Of a DNA stretch of 23,487 nucleotides, positions 14,204 through 22,075 are shown in pieces (positions within the stretch are counted from its first letter, which is position 1; each line of letters begins with the position of its first letter). The stretch lies in the NCBI GenBank assembly GCA_046760985.1, contig JBHIFE010000011.1, forward strand, positions 1-23,487, given 5' to 3'. Position numbers and translations under genes: made by a program. The notes beneath the pieces were generated by a model. That model worked only from the letters and a program-made list of their open reading frames with translations, was not told the DNA's origin and made no database searches. Source of the DNA: JBHIFE01 sp046760985. GTDB taxonomy: Bacteria > Chloroflexota > Dehalococcoidia > Dehalococcoidales > RBG-16-60-22.

Positions 14204-14977
14204 ATGCGCATTGATATTTTTACCGTGTTTCCTGAGATGTTCGGAACCCTGTTAAGCACCAGCATTCTCAAGCGAGCGATTGACCGTAAGCTAGTCAGTA
14301 TTAACCTGCATAATATTCGCGACTATACTCATGATAAACATCACAGTGTTGACGACTACCCTTATGGTGGTGGTCCGGGCATGGTACTTAAGCCCGAGCC
14401 TATCTTTGAAGCAGTAGAGTCAATAAAATCAGATATTCGCCCTAAAGATGTACCACCAATTATTTTGCTCACTCCCCAGGGTCGCCCTTTTTCCCAGCAG
14501 GTTGCTCAAGAACTATCAAAATGTAGCCACCTAATTTTGATTTGCGGGCACTATGAAGGCGTTGACGAAAGGGTGCGAGAACACCTAGTTACCGATGAGA
14601 TTAGCATTGGCGATTATGTGCTTACTGGTGGCGAACTTCCGGCTATGGTGGTAATAGATGCCGTGGTCAGGCTATTGCCCGGGGTTCTCAGTTCAGAGGC
14701 TTCAACACTGGATGAGTCCCATGCCAGCGGACTATTGGAATACCCCCAATATACCCGCCCGCAGGTATATAGGGGCTGGTCAGTACCTGAAGTTTTACTC
14801 TCCGGAAACCACGCTCAAATTGCCAAGTGGCGCCGTGAGCAGGTTATTCTACGTACTCTAGAGCGCCGCCCAGAACTGTTGGAGAAGACTAATCTAGGTT
14901 TAGAAGAAAGGCATTTAATAGAACGTTTAACATCATCCTCTAAGCACTCCCGGTCTAGTAAGGAGTCTATAGAATGA
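14204..14977 (+). CDS. trmD: tRNA (guanine37-N1)-methyltransferase
   Basis: This SPOUT-fold enzyme makes m1G at position 37 of tRNAs reading CNN and some other codons, preventing frameshifts. MRIDIFTVFPEMF, YGGGPGMVLKPEP, the SAM-binding knot segments LICGHYEGVDERV and ISIGDYVLTGGELPAMVVIDA, and the C-terminal YPQYTRPQVYRGWSVPEVLLSGNH are all diagnostic. Length is 257, slightly above the usual 240-250 because of a basic Ser-rich tail. The Shine-Dalgarno is AGAGGA. Its stop overlaps the rplS start by four bases (ATGA), giving translational coupling. Confidence 0.98.
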   Translation: MRIDIFTVFPEMFGTLLSTSILKRAIDRKLVSINLHNIRDYTHDKHHSVDDYPYGGGPGMVLKPEPIFEAVESIKSDIRPKDVPPIILLTPQGRPFSQQVAQELSKCSHLILICGHYEGVDERVREHLVTDEISIGDYVLTGGELPAMVVIDAVVRLLPGVLSSEASTLDESHASGLLEYPQYTRPQVYRGWSVPEVLLSGNHAQIAKWRREQVILRTLERRPELLEKTNLGLEERHLIERLTSSSKHSRSSKESIE

Positions 14978-15393
14978 ATATGGCGTCACTGATTGAAGTC
15001 AAAAAGAATCCTAATATTCCTGACCTTGCCCCCGGTGACACGGTAAAGGTAAGCACTAAGGTTATAGAGAGCGGAAGGGAACGCACCCAGCCATTTCAGG
15101 GAGTAGTAGTTAGACTAAAACGTGGTGGAACTAACGCAAACTTTACGGTAAGACGAATTGCCTATGGTGTAGGCGTGGAGCGCACCTTTCCACTATATTC
15201 ACCACTTGTGGAAAAAGTAGAAGTAATACGGCACGGAAAGGTACACCGGGCTAAGCTCTATTATCTACGCGGACGTAGTGGTAAGGCGGCTCGCATAAAG
15301 GAAAGGCGAGTAGACCGGGAAAAGAAAGCAGCGCCAGTTCAAAATAAACCAGTCCCGGATAAGCAAGAAACAGAACAAGTTCAGGAAGAATAA
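14974..15393 (+). CDS. rplS: Large-subunit ribosomal protein L19
   Basis: This 50S protein lies at the subunit interface. The core is conserved: PGDTVKVSTKVIESGRERTQPFQGVVV, then GTNANFTVRRIAYGVGVERTFPLYSP, then HGKVHRAKLYYLRGRSGKAARIKE. At 139 residues it has a charged Glu/Gln/Lys C-terminal tail of about 25 residues beyond the usual 115. The ATG overlaps the trmD stop by four bases; a second ATG at 14980 is an alternative start. The trmD-rplS order is standard in bacteria. Confidence 0.98.
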   Translation: MNMASLIEVKKNPNIPDLAPGDTVKVSTKVIESGRERTQPFQGVVVRLKRGGTNANFTVRRIAYGVGVERTFPLYSPLVEKVEVIRHGKVHRAKLYYLRGRSGKAARIKERRVDREKKAAPVQNKPVPDKQETEQVQEE

Positions 15394-15459
15394 TACTGCT
15401 ATGACTTGACTTCGCTCTATTAATGCTGGGCAAAAGTAGAGACAGCCCTGGAGTATGGG

Positions 15460-17895
15460 ATGAGATACGCTGAGGTTAGTGTTAATTCGCCAGTAGCCCA
15501 GCGCCGGACATTTAGTTATGCTATACCCCATAGTTTAAGCATTGATGTAGGGCAGGCAGTATGGGTTCCCTTTGGTGATAAAATACTGCAGGGTATCGTT
15601 TTAGAATTAAGTCCTTACCCCGCTGTGGAAGAAACCAGAGAAATAATTGATGTTATTGAGCCCTACCCGCTATTATCCCCAGCCCGCATATTGTTAGCTC
15701 GCTGGATAAGTGAGCACTACCTCTCGCCCCTTTTTGACGCTGTAGCTTTAATGTTACCGCCGGGATTTGAGCGTAAAGCGCTCACCTTCGTCTCGGCAAT
15801 CCCAAACCCTGATACCCACGATGTGTCTTCCCTTTCCTCCGAGCAGAAGCAGGTTTTTACCCTAGTTCAAAAACAAGGCAACACCAGCCTGAAGAAGTTA
15901 GAAAAGAGTTTGGGTAAGAAGAAGGCTCAGACTATCATCTCCCGATTGGTTAAACAGGGACTATTAGCCCGAAGCTATAAACTAGAACCAGTTAAGGTCA
16001 GTCCCAAAAGAGTACTTTACCTGCGTCTCAATGTCACCCCCAGCCAAGCCCGAGAGATGGTGGCTAAGCTGGGTGAAAAAAGAGCTATCAAACAGGCGGC
16101 TCTTCTCGATTTTTTGGTTCAGCAGGGCGAACCAGTACTCTGGACAGTGGCTAGACAGAGGGCTAGCTGTGATAAGGCAACGGCAGAGGCTCTAATCGGT
16201 AAGGGTCTAGCCACCTTCCAAGAGATTGAAGTAAAACGTGAGCCGATTTCCTATCAGGGTATTACCCCATCCTTTCCACTGAAACTTACCCCTGCTCAAG
16301 AATTAGCCTTAACATCTATCAAAGAAAGCCTGACAGGCGAGGCAAAGGAACATCCAGATATTTTTCTGCTTCACGGAGTTACCGGCAGTGGCAAGACAGA
16401 GATCTATCTACAGGCGCTGGCTAAGACAGTGAAGCTGGGCAAGCGAGGTATCGTCTTAGTCCCCGAAATTGCCCTCACCCCCCAGACTATAGAGCGATTT
16501 GCCTCCCGTTTTCCCCAAAAAGTAGCCGTCCTGCACAGCAAGCTCTCACCGGGCGAGCAATTTGATGAATGGCACCGAATCAGAAATGGCGAATTTGACG
16601 TGGTCATTGGTCCCAGAAGTGCTCTCTTTGCCCCCCAACCTAATTTGGGACTTATCGTTATTGATGAGGAACACGAATGGACCTATAAACAGGATACCTC
16701 ACCACGCTATCATGCCCGTAATGTGGCAATAAAGTTAGCTGAGTTAACCGGGGCAGTAGTTATTCTGGGCAGTGCTACCCCTGATGTGGAGACCTTTTAC
16801 CATGCGCAAAAGGGAGAGTATCGTTTACTCTCCCTTCCGGAGCGAGTTGTCCCTACCGAGGGACCTTCCCTACCTGAGGTCGAGGTAGTAGACCTAAAAA
16901 ATGAGCTTAAGGCAGGGAATAGAAGCATTTTCAGTCGTTCCTTAGCCCAAGCAACAACCAACGCTGTAGCTGGCGGGGGACAGGTGATTCTATTCCTCAA
17001 CCGGAGGGGAGGGGCTACTTTTATTCAATGCCGCCGTTGCGGCTTTGTCCTCCGCTGTAAGCACTGCGAGGTTACCCTTACCCACCATTTTACTGAAGAC
17101 GTCTTAATCTGCCATCAGTGTAACTATAAAGCACCAATTCCTCAGAATTGCCCTCGGTGCTTGAGTCGGCAGATGAAATTCTTGGGCATTGGCACCCAGA
17201 AGCTGGAGCAAGAAGCCAGCTACAGTTTTCCCGGAGCCCGGCAGCTGCGTTGGGATAGTGATATTACCCGTGGTAAACATTCACATGAAGAAATACTAGG
17301 TAAGTTCCGTGCCCGCCAAGCTGACATTCTCATTGGAACGCAAATGATTGCCAAAGGATTGGACTTACCCTCGGTTACCCTAGTGGGGGTGGTTAGTGCT
17401 GATACCAGCTTAAACCTGCCTGACTTTCGCGCCGGGGAGAGGACTTTTCAGCTCCTCAGCCAAGTGGCAGGAAGGGCAGGGCGTGGCTCCCAACGAGGAC
17501 GAGTTATTATTCAGACCTTCTCCCCCGAACATTATGCCGTTCAGGCAGCCGCCAAACATGATTATCCCTTTTTCTACGAGAGGGAAATTGCCTATCGACG
17601 CCAGCTTCATAATCCTCCCTTTTCCCGGTTAGCCCTACTCGTTTATAGCCACACCAGCGATGCTCTTTGTCAGAGAGAAACAGAAAGAATGAGAGACCGG
17701 CTTATTGCCGAAAGAGACGCTAAAGGAATAGATAACCTAAGCATAATTGGTCCAGCCCCGGCATTTATTCATCGACTACGAGGCAAATTCCGCTGGCAAC
17801 TCATACTTCGTGGCACTGAGCTCCCCACTTTCCTATCGCCAATCCCTTTCCCCCAAGGCTGGACAATAGACATTGACCCGATGAGCTTGGTTTAG
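15460..17895 (+). CDS. priA: Primosomal replication restart helicase PriA
   Basis: PriA is a 3'-5' DNA helicase that reloads the replisome at stalled forks. The N-terminal 3'-end-binding domain starts RYAEVSVNSPVAQRRTFSYA. Then come a winged-helix region and the superfamily 2 helicase core: Walker A HGVTGSGKTEIYL near residue 304 and DEEH (IVIDEEHEWTYKQD) near 402. Zinc-binding cysteines lie near 523-567 (CRRCGFVLRCKHC, CHQCNYK, CPRC), followed by motifs V/VI (LIGTQMIAKGLDLP, QVAGRAGRG). Length 811 is normal for Gram-positive-type PriA. GGAG lies six bases before ATG 15460. The def gene follows by 57 nt, a common pairing. Confidence 0.97.
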   Translation: MRYAEVSVNSPVAQRRTFSYAIPHSLSIDVGQAVWVPFGDKILQGIVLELSPYPAVEETREIIDVIEPYPLLSPARILLARWISEHYLSPLFDAVALMLPPGFERKALTFVSAIPNPDTHDVSSLSSEQKQVFTLVQKQGNTSLKKLEKSLGKKKAQTIISRLVKQGLLARSYKLEPVKVSPKRVLYLRLNVTPSQAREMVAKLGEKRAIKQAALLDFLVQQGEPVLWTVARQRASCDKATAEALIGKGLATFQEIEVKREPISYQGITPSFPLKLTPAQELALTSIKESLTGEAKEHPDIFLLHGVTGSGKTEIYLQALAKTVKLGKRGIVLVPEIALTPQTIERFASRFPQKVAVLHSKLSPGEQFDEWHRIRNGEFDVVIGPRSALFAPQPNLGLIVIDEEHEWTYKQDTSPRYHARNVAIKLAELTGAVVILGSATPDVETFYHAQKGEYRLLSLPERVVPTEGPSLPEVEVVDLKNELKAGNRSIFSRSLAQATTNAVAGGGQVILFLNRRGGATFIQCRRCGFVLRCKHCEVTLTHHFTEDVLICHQCNYKAPIPQNCPRCLSRQMKFLGIGTQKLEQEASYSFPGARQLRWDSDITRGKHSHEEILGKFRARQADILIGTQMIAKGLDLPSVTLVGVVSADTSLNLPDFRAGERTFQLLSQVAGRAGRGSQRGRVIIQTFSPEHYAVQAAAKHDYPFFYEREIAYRRQLHNPPFSRLALLVYSHTSDALCQRETERMRDRLIAERDAKGIDNLSIIGPAPAFIHRLRGKFRWQLILRGTELPTFLSPIPFPQGWTIDIDPMSLV

Positions 17896-17952
17896 TAAAC
17901 TATAACCGAACCAATTCCAGGTCAAGCCATTACTTTCAGTACCGGAGATTGG

Positions 17953-18441
17953 ATGGCAGTTCTTCCTATTCATATTTTTCCCGACCCCGTACTAAAGCAG
18001 AAAGCAAAACGGGTCAGAAGTATTGATAGCTCAATTAAGAAGCTAATCACCGATATGATGGAGACGATGCATTCTGATTCCGGGCGAGTAGGATTAGCTG
18101 CACCTCAGATAGGTATCCCCCTTCGAGTAATTGTTATTGGCTTACCCGAAGCAGAAGATATTGCCATAATCAATCCTGAGATAGTGCGAAGGAGGGGAGA
18201 ACGCTTGATAAGCGAAGGCTGTCTCAGTGTTCCAGGTTATTTCGGGCAGGTTAAGCGTGCCGAATCGGTCACCGTTAAAGGGCTTGACCAAAATGGGAAG
18301 AAAATACGAATTAAAGCAGATGGACTTTTAGCTCAAGCCCTGGAGCATGAGATAGACCACCTAAATGGGACGCTTTACCTCGACCATCTAGAAAGTATGG
18401 ATAAGCTATACAAAATTGAGCCAGAAGAAACCCAGTTCTGA
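17953..18441 (+). CDS. def: Peptide deformylase
   Basis: This metalloenzyme removes the formyl group from the initiator methionine of new proteins. The three motifs are visible: GLAAPQIG (motif 1), EGCLSVPG (motif 2, with the metal-binding Cys) and HEIDHLNG (motif 3, HExxH with the catalytic Glu). The residue before the first His is Glu where Gln is the most common choice; metal ligands are intact. At 162 residues it is of ordinary length. The start ATG 17953 has a weak GGAG-like sequence (CCGGAGATTGG) upstream. It is probably the last gene of the mog-trmD-rplS-priA-def group, facing a convergent HTH gene 49 nt away. Confidence 0.96.
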   Translation: MAVLPIHIFPDPVLKQKAKRVRSIDSSIKKLITDMMETMHSDSGRVGLAAPQIGIPLRVIVIGLPEAEDIAIINPEIVRRRGERLISEGCLSVPGYFGQVKRAESVTVKGLDQNGKKIRIKADGLLAQALEHEIDHLNGTLYLDHLESMDKLYKIEPEETQF

Positions 18442-18490
18442 ATCTGATAAACTTTTCCTCTACCCGCTCCCCTTTCCCCACAACTTATCT

Positions 18491-18787
18491 TCACGCCTCT
18501 GATAGACTTAAGCTATTGTATTGTTGAACAATGTGACGATAACGTTCGGTGACAACTGTCTCCGGCATGTTGCCAAACCCAGGTTCAGAGTCCAAATAAA
18601 AAAGGTCATCAAGTCTATAATTGGGAAAAGCTTTTTTCGCCCCGATAATGAACTTTTGATTGATGCCACGCTTACCTTCCCGCACCCGATAAACTTGGCT
18701 CACTGATAATTCCATAGCCTGAGCTAACTCAGACAGGTTCCGGTAGTTCCCGTTGCACAGCTCAAAAACTCGCGTCTTTATAATCAT
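18491..18787 (-). CDS. Small XRE-like HTH DNA-binding protein
   Basis: A 98-residue cytoplasmic protein with an N-terminal Cro/CI-like helix-turn-helix (NLSELAQAMELSVSQVYRVREGKRGI, about residues 17-42). A segment FIIGAKKAFPNYRLDDLFYLD follows, then a short tail. From memory it resembles a small-regulator family frequent in Dehalococcoidia; I cannot confirm this. ATG 18787 has no strong Shine-Dalgarno. Its promoter is a full sigma70 consensus and stands back to back with the promoter of the APC transporter gene. Autoregulation and control of that transporter are therefore plausible but not shown. Confidence 0.8.
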   Translation of the reverse strand: MIIKTRVFELCNGNYRNLSELAQAMELSVSQVYRVREGKRGINQKFIIGAKKAFPNYRLDDLFYLDSEPGFGNMPETVVTERYRHIVQQYNSLSLSEA

Positions 18788-18820
18788 GGTCTCACTGCGC
18801 TTTTATGCCAGATGTCATAC

Positions 18821-18849
18821 ATTATAGCCATAAATATGCCATTTGTCAA
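18821..18849 (-). promoter_or_regulatory. Full-consensus promoter of the HTH gene
   Basis: On the minus strand, TTGACA (18844-18849), a 17-nt spacer and TATAAT (18821-18826) match the sigma70 consensus at all 12 positions. The spacer holds GGCATATTTATGGC, a palindrome with one mismatched pair, and TGGCATA recurs downstream of the -10. These are possible operator half-sites. Confidence 0.85.
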
Positions 18850-18861
18850 GACCCCCACCAG

Positions 18862-18890
18862 TTGACACCTAACAAAAATGTGCCTAAAAT
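18862..18890 (+). promoter_or_regulatory. Near-consensus promoter of the APC transporter gene
   Basis: TTGACA (18862-18867), 17 nt, then TAAAAT (18885-18890): 11 of 12 consensus positions. Its -35 box is only 12 bp from the -35 box of the divergent HTH promoter, so one bound regulator could cover both. Transcription would start near 18897, giving a leader of about 36 nt without a clear Shine-Dalgarno. Confidence 0.8.
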
Positions 18891-18932
18891 AGCTCATTGC
18901 AATTAATAAAATGGTAGTTCTAAATTAATAAT

Positions 18933-20390
18933 ATGCAGAATAGGTGGCACCCTAAACCCGCTGACCGGATTTTCCGTCCTCGAAGAATCAAGCGATTCCG
19001 CTTAAGACGAGTACTGGGGGTTGCCGCGGTATTTAGTGCTGGCTACGGAAATGTTGGCTCCTCAATCTACTACGCATTAGGTATTGTCGCCCTAGTAGCT
19101 ATGGGGGCTACTCCGATAGCACTGGCTATTGCTGGCATTCTCTTTATCTTCACCGCTCTTACTTATGCTGAAGGCACCGCCACCCTCCCTGAAGCCGGTG
19201 GCTCAGCTAGTTTCGCTCGGCACGGCTTTAACGACCTAGCTGGCTTCGCCGCTGGTTGGGCATTAATGCTAAGCTACATTGTCACCATCTCCATCTCCGC
19301 CTTCACCATCCCACCTTATTTAGGCTTCTTCTGGGAACCATTCAAGGACTCGGCTATCATTGGCACTCTAGCTTCCATGGGAATTGTCATCTTCCTCATG
19401 AGCATAAATGTCGTTGGTATCAGGGAGACGTCTTTTATCAATATAAGCTCCGCCATACTGGATATAACCACTCAAGTCTCACTGGTAGTTATCGGCTTTA
19501 TCCTGCTGTTCAATCCACCAGTTTTAGTTCACCGCATTATTAATAACTGGCCAACCGGAGAGAGCCTGATTCTTGGTATAGCTTTAGCCACCATTGCTTA
19601 TACCGGGATTGAAACCATGTCTCAGATGGCTGAAGAAACTAGGCAACCAGAGAAAAGGGTGCCTAAAGCACTAGTTATGATGATAATTACTGTTCTAGTT
19701 ATCTTTGCTGGCATTTCCCTGGTATCCCTGTCTGCCATGCCACCTACAGAACTCGCTTCTGACTGGTCTAGAGACCCCGTAGCTGGTATTGCCGCCCACC
19801 TTCCACTGGAACTACTACGCACTATCCTTAAACCGCTAATCGCCATACTAGCCGGTACTATATTGCTCATAGCGACCAATGCTGGACTTATCGGCATCTC
19901 CAGGCTCGCCTTCTCACTCGGAACCCATAACCTAGTACCACAGGCACTTAGCCGAGTTCATCCCCGATTTAAGACACCCTACATCTCAATAATTCTGTTC
20001 AGCATAGTCGCCCTTCTCGTCTTATCCCCCGGGTTTTTTGCGGCTAATGTCTTCAGGAACATGGGAGCATTATATGCCGTCGGTTCTTTACTCGCCTTTA
20101 TGTTTGCCCACGCTTCCATCCTTAGCCTAAGAATCAGAAAACCAGAACTGCCGCGTCCTTTCAAGCTTCGTTGGAATATAAGGGTTAAGGGACGCGAGCT
20201 ACCAATAAGCGCCATCATTGGCTTAGTGGTGTTAGCAGTAATATGGCTCATTATATTAATTACCCAATCTTACAGTCGCTGGGTTGGTCTTGCTTGGATG
20301 GTGGTCGGACTGATTATTTATTACCTCTACCGGCGAAGAGCACAAATGCCATTAATCCAGGCACCAAAAAACCAAGAAAAATTTAATTAA
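18933..20390 (+). CDS. APC-superfamily transporter (amino acid or potassium)
   Basis: A 485-residue integral membrane transporter with about 12 hydrophobic segments after a basic N-terminal tail of 27 residues. The first helix region FSAGYGNVGSSIYYALG is the unwound, substrate-binding helix 1 of APC transporters. LPEAGGSASFARHGFNDLAGFAAGW, and the block AYTGIETMSQMAEETRQPEKRVPKA, are the usual second landmarks. Annotation by homology would say amino acid permease. However, a UspA gene and two TrkA/RCK genes follow, and some APC proteins (KimA) carry potassium and end in a Usp-like cytosolic domain, so a cation substrate is possible. ATG 18933 has no visible Shine-Dalgarno. Confidence 0.85.
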   Translation: MQNRWHPKPADRIFRPRRIKRFRLRRVLGVAAVFSAGYGNVGSSIYYALGIVALVAMGATPIALAIAGILFIFTALTYAEGTATLPEAGGSASFARHGFNDLAGFAAGWALMLSYIVTISISAFTIPPYLGFFWEPFKDSAIIGTLASMGIVIFLMSINVVGIRETSFINISSAILDITTQVSLVVIGFILLFNPPVLVHRIINNWPTGESLILGIALATIAYTGIETMSQMAEETRQPEKRVPKALVMMIITVLVIFAGISLVSLSAMPPTELASDWSRDPVAGIAAHLPLELLRTILKPLIAILAGTILLIATNAGLIGISRLAFSLGTHNLVPQALSRVHPRFKTPYISIILFSIVALLVLSPGFFAANVFRNMGALYAVGSLLAFMFAHASILSLRIRKPELPRPFKLRWNIRVKGRELPISAIIGLVVLAVIWLIILITQSYSRWVGLAWMVVGLIIYYLYRRRAQMPLIQAPKNQEKFN

Positions 20391-20398
20391 AAAGGATA

Positions 20399-20427
20399 TT
20401 GTAGATTTTTAATAAGAGGATTATAAT
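20399..20427 (+). promoter_or_regulatory. Possible promoter of the UspA-TrkA group
   Basis: TATAAT (20422-20427) stands 17 nt after TTGTAG (20399-20404), a perfect -10 with a poor -35 (three of six). It lies in the AT-rich 67-nt gap between the transporter and UspA genes. It would allow separate expression of the regulatory genes. Confidence 0.4.
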
Positions 20428-20457
20428 AGCCTAAATAAAAATAGACTTTGGGAAGTA

Positions 20458-20874
20458 ATGGAATTTCACAAGATTCTCGTGCCGGTAATTGGCACCGAAG
20501 CCGATGATGAGACAATGAAGCTAGCCTGCCGGCTAGCAAAAAGGGATAAGAGCAAAATTTTGGTGATTTACTCTATCAAGGTAAAACGCGCCTTGCCCCT
20601 AGATGCGGTAATTGAGTCTGAAATTCAAAAGGCTGAAGATGTTCTAGACCACATAGAGAGCGTTGCCGAAGAACAAGACTACGAAGTAGATACTGACGTA
20701 CTTCAAGCCCGTGATGCCGGTCCGGCGATTATCGATGAAGCCGTAGAACAAGGGGCTGACCTAATCTTGATGGGTATCAAGTACAAGAGACGCTTTGGGC
20801 AATTTAGTCTGGGTCATGTGGTGCCTTATGTACTGAAAAACGCTCCCTGCCCAGTTATACTGTATCAGCTATAA
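20458..20874 (+). CDS. Universal stress protein UspA family
   Basis: A 138-residue single-domain Usp protein. It begins FHKILVPVIGTEADDETMKLACRLAKRDKSKILVIYSI and ends with DLILMGIKYKRRFGQFSLGHVVPYVLKNAPCPVILYQL. The C-terminal block corresponds to the ATP-binding G-x2-G-x9-G-(S/T) region of Usp proteins. It is altered here: the classic glycines and the S/T are only partly kept (G-x7-GQFSLGHV), so ATP binding is uncertain. The Shine-Dalgarno GGGAAG is very close to the ATG. Placement after an APC transporter and before two TrkA proteins suggests a regulatory subunit role. Confidence 0.9.
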   Translation: MEFHKILVPVIGTEADDETMKLACRLAKRDKSKILVIYSIKVKRALPLDAVIESEIQKAEDVLDHIESVAEEQDYEVDTDVLQARDAGPAIIDEAVEQGADLILMGIKYKRRFGQFSLGHVVPYVLKNAPCPVILYQL

Positions 20875-20895
20875 AATTTATAACCGGGGTTGCCT

Positions 20896-21294
20896 ATGAA
20901 AGTAGTAATTATGGGCTGTGGACGGGTCGGAGCTCAGCTAGCCGGATTACTGGATGCTGATGGGCACGAGGTTACCATTTTAGATACTGATGCCTACAGT
21001 TTCCGCAGGTTACCACCTACCTTTGGTGGCACGGCGCTACTTGGCAATGGCATTGATGAAGAAGCACTGAAAAGGGCAGGCATTGAGGAGGCGGATGCCT
21101 TTGTAGCATTAACCCAGGGGGACAACCGAAATGTTATGGCGACCCAGATTGCTAAGCATATCTTCAATGTACCCAAAGCAATCTGCCGCATATATGACCC
21201 CTTACGCCACGAGTTATACAATACTTTAGGAATAGAAACCTTCAGCCCAACAACAATATTTGCCCAACTAGTAAAGGAAAAGATAGAGGGCTAA
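20896..21294 (+). CDS. TrkA-N (RCK) NAD-binding protein
   Basis: A 132-residue cytoplasmic Rossmann-fold protein of the TrkA/KtrA RCK family, which gates potassium transporters in response to nucleotides. It shows VVIMGCGRVGAQLAGLLDADGHEVTILD, with GxGxxG and the acidic residue ending strand 2. AFVALTQGDNRNVMATQIAKHIFNVPKAICRIYDP follows, as is typical of TrkA-N. It lacks a TrkA-C domain and is thus shorter than usual. I use ATG 20896 with GGGG about eight bases upstream; a TTG two codons earlier is less likely. It ends 8 nt before a second TrkA gene; the two probably form a complex. Confidence 0.9.
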   Translation: MKVVIMGCGRVGAQLAGLLDADGHEVTILDTDAYSFRRLPPTFGGTALLGNGIDEEALKRAGIEEADAFVALTQGDNRNVMATQIAKHIFNVPKAICRIYDPLRHELYNTLGIETFSPTTIFAQLVKEKIEG

Positions 21295-21302
21295 GGAGGA
21301 AA

Positions 21303-21965
21303 ATGTATATCATAATTGTCGGTGGTGGCAGGGTAGGTTACTACCTAGCTAGAGCGCTACTGAATGAAGGTCATGAAGTGCTCATATTAGAAAAAAATGC
21401 CACTATCTGCGAGACCATAAACGAAGAATTGGGTAGTGTTTGCGTTCGTGGCGATGGCTGTGAGGCAGCTACTCTTGTCGATGTCGGCACCGGACGAGCT
21501 GATATGCTTATTGCAGTAACCGGTGATGATGAAGATAATTTAGTTGCCTGCCAGGTAGCCAAGCACAAATTTAATGTGCCGCGAACTATAGCTCGCATCA
21601 GAAACCCGCAGAATGAAACCATCTTTAAGAAACTGGGGATAGACGTTACCGTAAGCACCACCAATATGATCCTTGAAGCCATAGAGAAAGAGGTGCCCAC
21701 GCATCCACTAACGCATTTATTAACCCTTAGCGATAAAGGGCTGGAGATTGTCGAAGTAAGAATTCCTCCGGAATCAACGACTATAGGCAAATTAGTCAAG
21801 GAGCTTTCGTTACCGCAAGGAAGCAAATTAGCTCTAATTATCCCTAAAGATCGCAAGCCACGTATGCCTACTCCGGCTACTGTCCTCCGCCAAGGAGACC
21901 AGATAATAGCTCTTACCACCCCCGAATCAGAGGAAGCACTACGGGCAACTCTGACCGGCACCTAA
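21303..21965 (+). CDS. TrkA-N/TrkA-C protein
   Basis: A 220-residue RCK protein with both domains. TrkA-N has MYIIIVGGGRVGYYLARALLNEGHEV (GxGxxG-type GGGRVG, acidic E at the end of strand 2), ADMLIAVTGDDEDNLVACQVAK and IARIRNP. TrkA-C covers about residues 140-220 (LEIVEVRIPPESTTIGKLVKEL, then GDQIIALTTPE). AAGGAGGAAA directly before the ATG is the strongest Shine-Dalgarno in this group. With its partner just upstream it looks like the regulatory half of a Trk/Ktr system, but no TrkH/KtrB pore gene is in the window; the APC protein upstream is the only transporter nearby. Confidence 0.93.
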   Translation: MYIIIVGGGRVGYYLARALLNEGHEVLILEKNATICETINEELGSVCVRGDGCEAATLVDVGTGRADMLIAVTGDDEDNLVACQVAKHKFNVPRTIARIRNPQNETIFKKLGIDVTVSTTNMILEAIEKEVPTHPLTHLLTLSDKGLEIVEVRIPPESTTIGKLVKELSLPQGSKLALIIPKDRKPRMPTPATVLRQGDQIIALTTPESEEALRATLTGT

Positions 21966-22075
21966 AATCTAAGCCAGTTGTCACGGGAAGCCAACCACAG
22001 ATTGAGCAAAAATAGTGGACAAGGATATAGCCACTGCCCGTTATGTTAAATACAGCTAATGACAGGAGGCTTTCC

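Noticed and set aside
18443..18509. Direct repeat TCTGATAAACTT / TCTGATAGACTT at the def-HTH convergence
   Set aside because: Only 12 bases, one copy lies in coding sequence, and no element boundary or function is suggested.
18891..18932. Riboswitch (for example c-di-AMP type) upstream of the APC transporter
   Set aside because: The predicted leader is only about 36 nt, too short for a known riboswitch, and no conserved core was seen.
21966..22075. Promoter or hairpin (AGTGG...CCACT) upstream of comEA
   Set aside because: The stem is five base pairs with a 12-nt loop and no hexamer pair with good spacing was found, so it is not distinguishable from chance.
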